Source: Hyaloscypha bicolor E
Taxonomy: Eukaryota > Ascomycota > Leotiomycetes > Helotiales > Hyaloscyphaceae
Length of the DNA: 64,000 nucleotides
Reading direction: 5' to 3'
NCBI RefSeq assembly: GCF_002865645.1
Contig: NW_020194589.1
Location: 2,641,750-2,705,749 of the forward strand
In this document: piece by piece, positions 10,716 to 22,097 of the stretch
Position numbering within the stretch: the first letter of the stretch is position 1
Layout of the letters: each line of letters starts with the position of its first letter
The notes under the pieces: model-generated
The model's database searches: none
Told to the model about the DNA's origin: nothing
The model's input: the letters and a program-made list of their open reading frames with translations, nothing else
Made by a program: the position numbers and the translations under genes

Positions 10716-12377
10716 ATGGCAGACCTACCCTCCGACGTACTCGCACCCCGAAGATCCCCCCGCACCATCAACAAGCTTTGCAATGGAGTTCAAATGAAGA
10801 CCCGGAATGAAGATGGAGACCTTGCCATCCTGTCTTGCCGTGATACCGGTCTCCTCCTGGCTCTGGCACATTGCAGCGGCTGGTCTGCCGACCGCATCAA
10901 GCTGAAGATCAAGAAGGTTAGTGGCATCGAATTCAAGCCCGAAGACATTTGGAGCTTTCACTGGCGTTGGGTCATGGACCGAGGCAATGGAGCTTTATGT
11001 CGCAAGGATATTGAAGCCATGTTGTGGGTGCTGAAGGAGTATGGCATCACTGTATCGGAACGTGGCAACAAGCCTTTGCACACAACAGAGCAACCCGTAA
11101 GTCACTGTCTGGTTCATTATCCCTATCCTTCTTGCAAATTGTCAATAATCAGCCTCTTCCTCGTTGTCTATAGGCACTTAATACATTGTGGACATGCACT
11201 GACAGGTAGATAATAGATTTCTGCGTCTTTCAGGAAGGTGTGGACACCGAAATCCCAAGATGTATTGCCACTATGCAAAGGCTTCAATGAGTCAGCTCGG
11301 CGTCAAACCAAGGATTACCTGCACAGCAAGCCACTTTCCTTCCTTGGCCAGTTTTCTCCAATGGAAGAGGGGTTAACGATGCAATTCGGCACAACCATTC
11401 AAAGGATCATGAGAGAAACATTAGCAGAGTGGGCTGCAGCGATACAAGTTATCATGAAAGAGACAGCTCCATACAAATCTTTGAAAGACCGAGAATCTGT
11501 CATTATGATCATGGAGCACCTCTGTAATTTCCACCAGAAGTACGAAGAAGTCTATGGCTTAATGGAGGAGACCACCACATTCGGCAAGGTCAAAGGAAAC
11601 GCAGTGCATATCCAAAGCACAGGCTACGGTGTCAAAGTCCTCTGCGGACTTCTGATGGCTGATCGTCTGCACGTCATTGATAAAATCCGAAAGGAAGAGC
11701 GAGAGCGAGTTTGCTTCGAGCGGATGGACAACTCCGACCTTCCTGCGGATGGCAAGAATTGCAATATTTGCCAAGACCCCCTTGATACCGAGACACCAGA
11801 GGGAACCTCAGAGCAGGGCCTCAAGCTCATCATCTGCTGCCAACAGGTCATCGGCGAGACTTGTCTAAAGGAATGGCTCGCACGATCCAGTCCGAGCATC
11901 CGGAAGAATTGCCCCAACTGCAGATTCGACTTCCCGGTGTGCTTCCTGGTGAAACTGTTCGGCGAAGGATACCAGATGGAGGTGGATTCCGAGGAAGGAG
12001 GAGATGATTTGGAGGATACCATTGTCGTTGAGCAGCCGAGGGAGGTCATTAATCTCCTCAGCCCGTCTCGGGATCAGTCACCAGAGCCGCTGGGACCTGA
12101 GGCTTCGCGACTCGAGCGGTCACTGGCACCATCGCCAGCTGTTGAGATTCCCGATCCGACGTTTATTACAAGCCGGTCGCTGTCGCCGTCGCCGGCTCTA
12201 ATTGCTGCTGGTTACCGTCCTGCCGTCGGACCCCCTAGCATGCTGGGAGCTGTGTTCTTGAACCCCGTCCATACGCACATTCCTCGGGGAGCGGACGGTA
12301 CGCCGGATTTTGGTAATGCTTGGAATTTTGGTGGTCCGCAGGTGGAGCGAGCGGATGATTTTATGATGGAGGGATGA
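10716..12377 (+). CDS. Protein with a degenerate RING-type finger, unknown role
   Basis: The gene is not recognised beyond its finger. Exon 1 is 10716-11096 (127 codons, ending at GTAAGT). The acceptor that keeps the frame is 11216, giving exon 2 as 11217-12377 and a 513-residue product. The more usual-looking acceptor CTTTCAG at 11233 breaks the frame. A finger-like segment in exon 2 has CNIC, then CCQQVIGETCLKEWL, then CPNC. This matches the fungal RING pattern C-G-H-v-f-G-x-x-C-l-x-x-W-l, but the metal-binding His is Gln and the fifth ligand is Gly. Ubiquitin-ligase activity is therefore doubtful. The C-terminus is acidic and then Ser/Pro-rich. The N-terminal half, including LALAHCSGWSADRIKLKIKK, resembles nothing I know. 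Repeat arrays flank the gene on both sides. Confidence 0.7.
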
Positions 12378-12599
12378 GTTGTCATTGTGTTGCCGTGTCG
12401 TTAGGTCACCGGTTTGCCAGGTGCTGTGTCGCTGAGTTGATGGGTAGGCGCCTGGGTTTGATTGGCAAGCTTTGTTTCATTGTACTTAGATACCCCGGGT
12501 GATTGCTGCGTTGGATCTTCGTTGGTTTATTAAAAGCAGTGGATTTGTTAGTGATGCTTTAGACGTAGAGAGTTGAATAGACCGTTGATCATACCATTT
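12378..12599. other. 3' flank of the RING-like gene
   Basis: Presumed 3' untranslated and terminator sequence. No feature is visible apart from TATTAAAAGCAG near 12530. Confidence 0.35.
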
Positions 12600-12930
12600 G
12601 AATGTCCCGTTTTGTCTTGGAACAATGAAGCGAAGTGATGGGAAGTGAATGTGCCACTTGTTGTTTGAACATTGAAGGTGAGGTTGAGCTTGAAGAAGAG
12701 GTGATTGTCTTGCTTAGTACTTGAACAATGGTGTGAGATTGGAATTGGATGTCCCACATATTCTGGAACAATGTGCGATAGCTAAGAGGAATGTCCCACA
12801 AATGCTTGTATGATTAATTGTGGTGGTTGAGGGCAAATGTACCACATATGCTGGAATGCTGGAACAATGTACGATGAAGACGAGTAAAAGTCTCACTTGG
12901 CATGGAGCAATGGGGTAGCGAATGTCCAGG
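12600..12930. repeat. Degenerate ~45-50-bp tandem repeat array (right array)
   Basis: The block TGTCCCACATATTCTGGAAC, or variants of it, recurs at about 12603, 12650, 12750, 12792, 12838 and 12888, usually followed by AACAATG and a purine-rich spacer. A diverged unit fits between 12650 and 12750, and weaker ones may follow to about 12990. The units are too diverged for recent expansion. Confidence 0.75.
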
Positions 12931-13660
12931 CTGGCTGGGAATATTCATCTTGGGGAAGAATGTATCGTACCGAAGCGTACTTGAACATTCGACTCTTCAA
13001 TGCCTTTATTGTACTAATTGTGAATGAACATTCAGCGTAATGACCACAGTACGGATTCCCACCGGCCCTCCGCTCGAGGCCACAGGCCACAGGCTCCGGT
13101 CCCGAATTGCACAACTTCTTCAGTTTCCTGATGACCAATGCATCAAAACGTAAGGCTAAATGCATCCTGAGCTTACATCTAATAAAGGCCGGAGACTTTT
13201 ATTCCCTTCAAAGGGTCCCAAGTCCCTTTCACCCCGGAAAGTCTCCGGTCACGTGCTACCACTTTCCCTTCGGGAACTTACACGGAGGCATTACCATACG
13301 GCCTCAAATGTTACATAAACACATTCAAACCTTCTCAAATCCGATAACATGCTATCCGAGCACTTTCCAAATCTCAAGTCACCCAAAATCTTAACACAGT
13401 TGACAAGTGTCGGTTCACCTGTAACGCGTAGCGCTGTCACGTAATCGTGGAATGCTAGTTGCGTTTATCGGTGGTTGGGTTGATTCTTGAAGAAGGGAGG
13501 GCAGTATCGTGGTATTAATGACTGCTCCCCTAAATCTGCTAAGCCTAATTGGGACTAGCCTACCGGTAGAGTCACGCATGCGACGCGAGGTCACATGACC
13601 CTCAAGACAATAGCCGTAGCTACAACCATAGCTGTACCAACAACAAGAAAATCACTAACA
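12931..13660. other. Intergenic, upstream of the methyltransferase
   Basis: No gene seen. The 13150-13390 part is pyrimidine-rich. Promoter elements could not be assigned. Confidence 0.4.
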
Positions 13661-14616
13661 ATGGCAACTGCTTCTGCATCAAAAGGTTCATCAATCTTCC
13701 ACAGTACATACAGTAATAACTATGATAAGATGGCCGGCAACTCTACTCTATCTATCGCCAAGCTTGCTCTCACTGACCACCTCTTCACCTCCTTCCCAAT
13801 CACTCCTTCCTCTTACATTCTTGACAACGCATGTGGAACAGGAATCGTCACCTCTCTCATCAAAAGTCAACACCCGGATGTCCGTATCCTCGGCACGGAT
13901 CTTGCTCCAGGCATGATTGAGACTTTCAGAGCGAAAGCTCGAAAGGAGGGATGGGAAAACGTTGAGACTAAGGTCGTTGATTCCAGGGAACTGGAAGGCG
14001 TGGAGGACGGGGTGTTCAGTCACGTGGTGACGAACTTCGGGCTCACGCCTGGCACTGAAGATACGTCTGGGCCGCAGAAGATTGCCAAGGAGATTTGGAG
14101 GGTCTTGGGGGACGGAGGTGTTGCTGTTGTTACGACTTGGGCTCGTATGATACCCTTTTCATTGGGGGTTTGTGAGCCATGCTCCAACAACTATAGTTGT
14201 TCGAGAATGAGACTGAGAGGGTGAAGCTCTACTGACAGTAGATAGAACGAAATTTCGCGGGCCCTCTAGAAGCAGCGGCTCTTCGTATCCGTCCCACTGA
14301 GAAACCCTACTCCTGGGATGTTCCCGAAGAATGGGCCCGAGGCTCCTGGCTCATGAAACGGCTGGAGGATGCGGGATTCGGGAACCGCGTCACTGTGAAG
14401 AGAGTCGAGGGGCGGATGGAAGCTGGGAGTTTGGAGAAGTTGGTGGATAATTTGATGGGTGTGAAGGATATGTTTTATAAAGGGTACAGTGAGGAGGAAC
14501 TTGCGAGGTTGACGGGTGTGCTGAAGGAGGAAGTGAAGGAACTCGAAGCTTATGATGAGAGGGAAGGGAGTGTGGGAGTAGAGATGGTTGCTTGGGTTGG
14601 ATTTGCTTGGAAGTAG
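13661..14616 (+). CDS. Class I SAM-dependent methyltransferase
   Basis: Transfers a methyl group from S-adenosylmethionine to an unknown small-molecule acceptor. Exons are 13661-14144 and 14246-14616, 284 residues. The intron (101 nt) starts GTATGA and is spliced in phase 1. The SAM-binding motif I is YILDNACGTG at residues 52-61. The acidic strand-2 end is GTDLAP, and a post-motif segment reads EIWRVLGDGGVAVVTTWA, as in the UbiE/Methyltransf_11 and _25 groups. An in-frame ATG at 13595 would add 22 residues rich in Thr, Val and Ala that could be a targeting peptide; the start at 13661 gives the more usual N-terminus. Related fungal proteins are often found in secondary metabolism, but no biosynthetic cluster is visible here. 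Confidence 0.8.
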
Positions 14617-14791
14617 ACTCCTTGAGGCTAAACGTAACTTTGGTGATACTCGACGGCCATTTGATATCAAGGAGCATAGAAAAATTCGTAGAAAATTCTG
14701 AACATTGGAAATGTTTCATTCCACGGCTACTGTACAATGAATAAGTACAACACCAGTATGACGACCCCAAACGCCACGCTTTCAACACTAA

Positions 14792-16898
14792 TCATGTGTA
14801 CCCTTCCTTTCCGTCGTGTCCGGCGTTGATGCCACCATTGGACAAACTTACGGAATTTTTTGCATCGTATTTATCAAGCTCGCTTCCATCCCCTGAATAG
14901 CCGATTCTGTCTCTGTTATCATCGATAATTCTTGCATACTCTATCATCAAGCGGTAAAGATAAATCTGTCAGCGAGTTAGTCATGGAACTATTGTTTCAA
15001 GGTGGGCTTGTTACCTCAATATCCTCGTTCCTCAGCACCTTCGCTGCCCATTCCCTCCCTTGCCGTCCCAGTTTCCTGGCCTCAAAGTCATGCCTCGGAA
15101 CGTAAGGAATGTCACTGTTTCCTGCATCTGAAGGGGACCCCAGGCCGATGAAATATGTCAAAAGACTATAAATCTCATCGAAACGGTTGTCTAGAGGAAC
15201 AAAATGCCTCCAGGGGATGATTCGCGAGTCATGCCATTCCCTGAATATTGTTGCCTTGATGCCCAAGCTCCTGCTCTGGACGAAGGCACGCCACCTTCCT
15301 GAAAATGAGTGACCATCAACATCAACAACGTATTTTGATCTGAATTGTTCACTCAGAGTAGTCATTTTCTTGTAGGTCCAGATACTGTCATAGAAAGAAC
15401 AATCCGGGACACAGGATGCAGGCTCCGTGAAGCCAACATCAGTGTGATCCAAGGCAAACTTGCTGGCGTTGAAGTGTTTGAAGTTTCGGTAATTTCCTTG
15501 ATGATCAGGGTCTTCGTTCATAATTCGAATGTCTTTATCGGAAATTACAGTGCCGTTCAAGAGCCGGACGAGTCGTTGGCGGTGCATCCTCTCCCAATTG
15601 TCGGCGGTGTTAGTTCCTCCTGATGTTACGCCTCTCCAAATTATGGTCTCCTTTTTATCGTCCCACGGATAGTCAGATTTACCATCGTAGGTATAGCGTT
15701 CGTCGTCTCTGTAATACATGTTTGCTGGGAATAGAATATCGTTGTTGACGTTGACCTTGCATTCTCCGAAAATTGGGAGAAGAGACTTGCTGGCTACTAC
15801 GCTGCTTGGAGCAAATAGAAAACCATGCTTGTCCTCAATCTCAGGTCCAATAGTGCACAGGTCAGAAGAGCGATTGAAGTTGGTCACGAAACCACCGTTG
15901 GGATCCTTATATAGCGCCTCCGCCGAGGTCAAGGTGGACTTCCTGTCTCTAGCATGAGATTCTGGGGGGCATCCAGCCTTCGCAATGTCCATGTACTGCT
16001 TCCCATGAGCCGGGAAAAAGTTCGGGTCCGTGATGATTGGATTTGGGTCATCAACCTTGTAAAATCCAGTCATGTTTGTGGTCCATTCAGCAGCAGCATC
16101 AGGATATATCTGCCTAGTTGTAGCTTCTTTCTTCAATAGAACCTGCAGATCCTCCCAAGGTACAACGAGCCGAGGTTGATCCAAGCGATTCATGGCAATA
16201 TCCATGTCTGGCAATTTGTCCACGAACGGCTTCAGCATTTCTACCAACGTCTCTGCCCGCCAGTTTGCTCTGGTTGTATTCCAAAATTTCCCGTCTCTTA
16301 TGAATATTCCTGATATGCCATTTTGTTCTTCTTCATGCATGTGCGCGGCCAGAGATCGAATGACAGACGGTTCGACTCCCCAGAAAGGCCGCAGATCATC
16401 CATGATTTGAGCGAAATCATCGACGTTGTGGACATTGCGCTCCCTGGCAAACTTGTACCAATCTCTGAACCCTGGCGGCGGATTTCTCCCATATTTCCTC
16501 CTATACTTTGAAACGGTTTCTTTAAAAGTCATGGACCTCTCCTCTTCGTATGCTTGCCATTTCTCATCGGCCTCCTTCATGTACCCAACAATCGGATGGT
16601 TATCATTGACAGCTGCGTGATCTTCAAAATTTCCAGGATCTACATCCGTCGAAGGGGGTTCGGGACGCTGGCAGACAATGTCAGTGTGTTTCTAGGACCA
16701 CTCTGAGGATCAACTTGCGTTGGGATCTGGGGGCACATTTTGTCCTGTTTCCTTCTCCTGCCCTGGAATAGGTATGCTTTTTATAGTTTCCCGCACATCG
16801 GTCCCGGACAGTAAGAAAATATTCGTAAGAAGAACGATGAAAGCTACAGCGGTCAAGAGGAGGAAAAGTCTCCGCACTCCGCGGTCAAAAGCCACCAT
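14792..16898 (-). CDS. Glycosyltransferase family 90 (CAP10/CAP1-like), type II membrane protein
   Basis: Predicted Golgi-type glycosyltransferase, of the family that includes the Cryptococcus capsule proteins and fungal xylosyltransferase-like enzymes. Exons read 16898-16719, 16667-15015 and 14965-14792, 668 residues. A signal anchor covers residues 11-31 (RLFLLLTAVAFIVLLTNIFL), followed by a short stem. GT90 landmarks are IIWRGVTSGG, then KYVVDVDGHSFSGRW and FREWHDSRIIPWRHFVPLD. The last exon supplies IYLYRLMIEYARIIDD, which matches the family's usual end; without it the frame stops early at 14997. The first intron is GC-AG (GCAAGT donor, CACTGAC branch, 51 nt). The gene is divergent from the uL15m gene, with 404 bp between starts. 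The acceptor sugar is unknown. Confidence 0.9.
16668..16718 (-). other. GC-AG intron in the GT90 gene
   Basis: The donor reads AAC|GCAAGT and the acceptor TCTGCCAG|CGT, both phase 0, with ACTGAC upstream of the acceptor. No GT donor in the area keeps the frame open past the stop at 16710. Confidence 0.8.
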
Positions 16899-17302
16899 GG
16901 CGACCCGCGGTGGGAACTCAGCACGTCTCTATAAGCGTGAAGAGCATTATTAGAAGAAATAGTATACAGAAAGGGCGTCCATTGATCGCGCGTGCCGGTG
17001 TATTGCATGCGCGCTCGATGTCGAGATGTTGAGAATTGAAAAGTGTCCCTTGATGCCTCGACAGCAATCGGTCCCTATTTTTCTAGATCAGCCAGGCTTC
17101 ACAAGGCCTAGCGTCATGCTGTCCTGTCGAAGCTCATCTCGGCAGCCCCTGTCCCAAGCGAATGTGCGCTGATTTGCTGAAAGCCAAGCTCACGCCACTA
17201 GCCGCTTTACTTCTGTTCTCGGGAACAAAAGCAGCGTCGTCTCCAACCTTTCTCGAGTTGTATCGATGGAATTTAGCACATCAGCGGGAAGTCAACACAA
17301 TC
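16899..17302. promoter_or_regulatory. Bidirectional intergenic region between GT90 and uL15m genes
   Basis: It separates two divergent start codons, so it should carry both promoters. An in-frame ATG at 17162 could extend uL15m by 47 residues. Confidence 0.4.
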
Positions 17303-18269
17303 ATGCCTCCGCGATTACCGGCGCTCACGGCGCACTGCCGGGCCTGCCGGGCAGTGCCAGCCGCTACAACATCATTGGGATCGTTTCTGCTTCCGTTCAT
17401 GCAGGCTCGAAGTGCATCCATTCTAGCAACATTGTCAGATAATCCAGGGGCCTACAACAAACGCATTCGACGTGGTCGTGGTCCCTCTTCAGGAAAAGGA
17501 AAGACATCCGGACGTGGCCACAAGGGTCAGAAGCAGCATGGAAAGGTTCCAGCGAGATTTCAAGGTGGTCAGACGCCGCAGGAGATTGTTCATGGAAAAC
17601 GGGGATTTGAGAACCAGTGAGAGCCCTACAATCCTCTGGCATCGAGAAATCTGGATAACCAATAGCTAACGCAATTACAGTTTTTCTGTTGATATGTCAC
17701 CCATCAACCTGGACCGAATACAATCCTGGATCGATCAAGGTCGGCTTGATCCTACACGACCCATTACCTTGAAGGAGCTGGTAGAATCACGCTGTCTTCA
17801 CGGTATCAAGGACGGCGTGAAGGTGTTGGCTCGGGGCAAGGAGGAACTCAAGACCCCAATCAATATCTTGGTTTCACGAGCATCTGCAACTGCCATTCAA
17901 GCAATTGAGTCTGTTGGAGGCACCGTTACAACGAGATTCTACACCAAAAAGTCGATCAAGAGACTGCTGAAAGGCGAATCGGAATCGAGCTTCACGCCTC
18001 TTGCTATGACGCCCCCTAGCACTGGGGAGTCCCCAATACTTGGGGCTGTGGCGGCTTCAGCATCACCCTTTTCATACCGGTTGCCAGATCCAACTAGTCG
18101 TAAAGATATGGAGTACTACAGAGATGAAGCGCATAGAGGCTATTTGAGCCATTTAGTGGAGGAAGGACAGGGCCCTAGTTTGTTCTTTAAGACACCAGGC
18201 ACTGGAAAGAAGCGGAGGGCGAAGAAGGCCAAGGGAGCAGCATTATCGGGGGAGAATAAGCTTTGGTAG
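17303..18269 (+). CDS. MRPL10: Mitochondrial large-subunit ribosomal protein uL15m
   Basis: Structural protein of the mitochondrial large ribosomal subunit (bacterial L15, yeast Mrpl10). Exons are 17303-17616 and 17681-18269, 300 residues. The 64-nt intron has donor GTGAGA, and splicing joins GFEN to HFSVDM. An N-terminal Arg/Ala-rich targeting peptide precedes the L15 glycine-rich loop [20 protein letters not shown]. Exon 2 continues with [17 protein letters not shown] and [11 protein letters not shown], as in mitochondrial L15 proteins. A basic tail ([10 protein letters not shown]) follows. ATG 17303 was chosen because it starts at the predicted presequence; an in-frame ATG at 17162 also exists. 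The gene is divergent from the GT90 gene. Confidence 0.93.
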
Positions 18270-19171
18270 ATAGTTCAGTGGCTATCAGGTGTATTATAGG
18301 ATTCCATGTGTTCAAATAAACTAGCTGTACAAAGATGCGTCGATCGGCATCCTTCACAATCTTTGGGCTTTCACTGCATCTGAGCAAATAAGAATTTGAG
18401 CAGTTTGAGCATCTGGGAATTTTGAACGTCTCGGCATTGAACAGTATTTGCATGATTGGAAGGCAAAAATGTAACTTTAGGAACCAAGAGCCAATTTGGT
18501 AAGACGAAGTGTGTCTTGGGTCGACCAGCATTAACTGCAGCCACAGAATGTGAATAGAGGAAGGAGAATCTTCTTTCCCATTCTTGAGTGATCTAATAAA
18601 CCCTACCCTTGAGGGTATTTTAAATTCTTTTCTATTGATCTTTGTTGAGCAACCGATGACTTTGCCTCTACCAGGATCGTCACGTTTGACATTTTGTTGC
18701 ACGACTTTCTACAGTCAGTGGGGCTGGAACCCTACGAAGAAGTTTCCAAGCTTGTCAAGGTAACCTCGCAGTGAATGATTGTAGATCCCTCATCTTCTTG
18801 TTGTAAAATTGGAATCGATCGGAGACGTACAGTTCTACATTTAATGCACTGGAGATAGTGAATTATAGCCAGGTTTTTCTAAGAATAGAGCAAAACAATA
18901 TTTGCCGCTTTTAAAGAAACTCCGGGTACTCAAGATGCTCGCCAGTTTTAAGTTTCCATAGATGAGGGGATTCCCAGCCATTCCAGCATTAATTGACAGG
19001 GGTCTGGCTGTTGCCGCTAAAGCAAGCCTGGAGCTTCGCCTCGCGCAACGGAGCTTCCAACTCATCCTCGGTCTGATTGGGATTGCCAAACGTATGCGGC
19101 ATTCCCAGTAATTGCATTGTGATTGCACATATATTCCAAATAGATACTACTCAGTGGTAACCTCTTTCGCC
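18270..19171. other. Intergenic between uL15m and MVP1
   Basis: No gene recognised. A 171-codon frame on the minus strand (18702-18187) overlaps the uL15m 3' end and shows no family features. Confidence 0.5.
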
Positions 19172-21553
19172 ATGTCGTTATTTGGAGATGAGGATTCTGT
19201 TCCTTCAGCGCCAGCTTCCAAGTCCCGACTCTCCCTCTTTGACGATGAACCAAGTCCAGCTCTCGGATCGAAGTCTTCCCTGTTCGCAGACGACGATAGT
19301 GCCCCAGGTCCATCGCCTTGGGGTCTGCCAACTCCGAAGAAAGCTGCACGAGGAGATGTGATCAAGAATCTGCTTCCAGCATCAGACGTACCTGATAGCT
19401 ACATTGATACTTTCGACGACATGATCAAGGCGGGAGATGGCCTCGGGGGAAGGATAACTGCCGCCGGAGCTACAAAGTTCTTGAGTACCGCCAAACTAGG
19501 TGCTGATGAGCAGAGCCGTATCGTGAGCATTGTCAGTTCTGGTGGACAGCTCTCCGATCTCAGCAGAAACGAATTCAATGTATTTCTCGCATTGATTGGG
19601 CTAGCGCAGGAGCATGAAGATATTACTCTGGATGGCGTTGATGAGAGACGAAGAAGTCGGTGCTTTTTCTGGACTGAGACCTGCAGGACCAATGCTAACA
19701 GAGCTGCAGATTTACCAGTACCAAAGCTTCCAAGTCTGTCAACAACCTCTGCAGCATTCGCTAGAGCATCGGAACTTGCTGCAAAGCCTCCCCAGCGACC
19801 GATAACCCCTCCTCCAGCTCCCGCATCTGTTTCGCCCCCAAAAGCTCGTACGATGAGGAAAGTCTCACTCGAATTCCCGGAAGCGGACCCCTGGGGAAGT
19901 CCAGCTATGCACAGAGGTCACAATCACGATTCGAGCCCACCGAAGATGAACGGGACAGCAAGGGAACCAAGTAATGGAATTCGTGAGCCGGTCAGGACTA
20001 CAAGTACTTTCACAACTACATCGACAGAAGGTTCGAACGGCGCCTCCAATCAGGCGTCTGAAAGTATAGCTTCCCCTCCAGTAGCGGGTGTCTGGGGCTC
20101 ATACGACGGGGACTCAAGCGCACCCTTCCCGAACCCAGGCGAATCTGTAGTTGGAGGTGGTGGATTTGGTGGCGGTGGAGGAGATCGTCCTACATCAAAC
20201 CCTCCCGTCAGGTCCTTTGGTGGTGGACAGGTGACGATTGGAGGAGTGGAAGAGGTTGTGACAGTTACCTTGCTGCCGGAAAAGGAGGGAATGTTCATGT
20301 TTCAACACCATAATTACCAAGTCTCAAGTCCCCGGCGAGGAAGCAAGGTTGTCAGGAGATTTAGCGACTTTGTATGGCTCCTGGAATGCCTACTAAAGAG
20401 ATACCCATTTCGACAATTACCTCTTCTGCCGCCAAAGAGAGTAGGAGGTATGGAGTCTGACCTATTTGGACTACGAATTCTGCTGACAGTGGATAGTCAA
20501 TGGAAATCACCTCGCTGCTGACAGCACTTTCATTGAGAAGCGGAGAAGAGGGCTCGCTCGATTCTCCAATTCGCTTGTCAGACACCCTGTGCTGGGCCAA
20601 GAACAACTCGTTATCATGTTCTTGACTGTTCCAACCGTAAGCTTCAATTCCGAGCCCGAGTTAGATACACTCTGGCTAAGTTCAAGCTAATTAGTACCAG
20701 GAGCTTGCTGTGTGGCGTAAGCAAGCCACGATCTCGGTTCAAGAGGAGTTTGTAGGGAGACCATTACCTCCAGGATTGGAGGATTCTCTCTCCCCTACCT
20801 TGAATGAGCTGTTTGAGACGAGTCGAACTGGCATTCGGCGTTCTGCCGAGATTTACATTAACTTGTGTAATCTGATGGATCGACTTGCAAAGCGCCATGA
20901 AGGTCTCGCTGCCGATCAATTGCGCTTGTCGCTCTCATTAGAGGCATTGACGGATGCATCGCAGGATACATATGCAACAGACACGAATGATGTTCCACTA
21001 CTGAATGAAGGTCTCCACGCTACAGCTAAGCATCTTTCTAATAGCCAAAGCCTTTTGCAAGACGAGGCTAGAGCGTGGGATCAAGGCGTTTTGGAAGATC
21101 TGAAGAGGCAAAGAGATGCCTTAGTCAGTATGAGAGAGATGTTCGATCGTCGAGACCGATATGATAAGGACAACATTCCATATCTAGAGCGAAGGATACA
21201 GACCAATGAAGCTAAGCTTGTGGCAATTCGGGCGAAACCAGAGGGCTTGGTAAAGCCAGGGGAGATTGAGAAAGTCACCGAGGCTATAATTAAGGCAAGT
21301 CAAACGATCTTCAGGCCAAATCTCAATGCTAATATGCTTCCAGGACAAGGAATCTATCGTCGCCCAGCATGCCCGGGGAGTCTTCATCAAGGAGTGCACA
21401 CGAGACGAACTCATTTATTTCCAGTCGACTCAATATCATGTGAGCCGATGGAATCAGGACTGGGCGCAAGAGAGAGTCAAATATTCGGAACTGCAGGCCG
21501 ATAATTGGAAACAGTTGCAGGAAGAGCTTGAGAGCATGCCCTTGGGCGACTAA
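19172..21553 (+). CDS. MVP1: Sorting nexin MVP1 (PX-BAR)
   Basis: Peripheral membrane protein of endosomes that binds phosphatidylinositol 3-phosphate and promotes sorting and retrograde transport. Exons are 19172-19655, 19710-20447, 20497-20636, 20701-21294 and 21344-21553, 721 residues. The N-terminus has FDDE-type repeats and an EH-like helical segment (GDVIKNLLPASDVPDSYID). A low-complexity Ser/Pro/Gly linker follows. The PX domain is at about residues 345-455, with RRFSDFVWL, YPFRQLPLLPPKR and, across the junction, NGNHLAADSTFIEKRRRGL. The C-terminal BAR-like helices include AARAW-type heptads and end with HARGVFIKECTRDELIY. Joining exons 2 and 3 restores RVGVNGNHL. The fourth intron is GC-AG. 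All phases agree, so the model is solid. Confidence 0.93.
21295..21343 (+). other. GC-AG intron in MVP1
   Basis: The donor AAG|GCAAGT and acceptor TTCCAG|GAC are both phase 0, the length is 49 nt, and GCTAAT lies before the acceptor. Splicing restores the conserved IIKDKESIVAQHARG. Confidence 0.85.
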
Positions 21554-22097
21554 GTTGACGCTGGAAAGCCTAATTTCTCTTTGTACATTTCCGGTTGTAC
21601 TATGCTTCATGATTGAGCGGCATTGATTCAGGGTAGTCTAGGGCCTCATATGGGCTTTTGTATGTATACACTTGAGGGAGTAGCTCCGGAACAGAGGTGA
21701 ATACTTGAGGTCTCTCTCGAGCGCTAATGGGAAGCAAGCTGCCCGTGTTCCGACTATTCATCGAGAACTGAATGTGATGCTCCAAATAATCCTCCACAAC
21801 ATCGCCCTAATTCTAAGGACAAATATACAAAAGTGGAGAAAGTTCACAATTCAAATTCAAAGCGGCATCGAATTTGAATTTGATTCTACGCAGGCGTAAT
21901 ACCCGAGACTGCCTCGACTGCTTACCCCTCCGGCCTCCCCTCTCGACCCCTGTCAAGCCCAGCCTCGCTTGTGATAATGAAGAAGGCTATCGAACTCCGC
22001 GACACATTTGAACGGCAATGCGACCATCTTCAAGTTCACCTTCTTTCCCCACCACCGCCGAAGACCACCATCCTGCTGCGGCAGCGACATCGCCAGC
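21554..22097. other. Intergenic between MVP1 and DCN1
   Basis: Contains the MVP1 3' end and the DCN1 promoter. No gene seen. Confidence 0.5.

Noticed and set aside
11231..11233. CTTTCAG as acceptor of the RING-like gene intron
   Set aside because: Consensus is good, but it puts the downstream finger-coding frame out of phase with the only good donor.
18187..18702. 171-codon minus-strand frame
   Set aside because: Overlaps the end of uL15m and shows no domain or splice structure.
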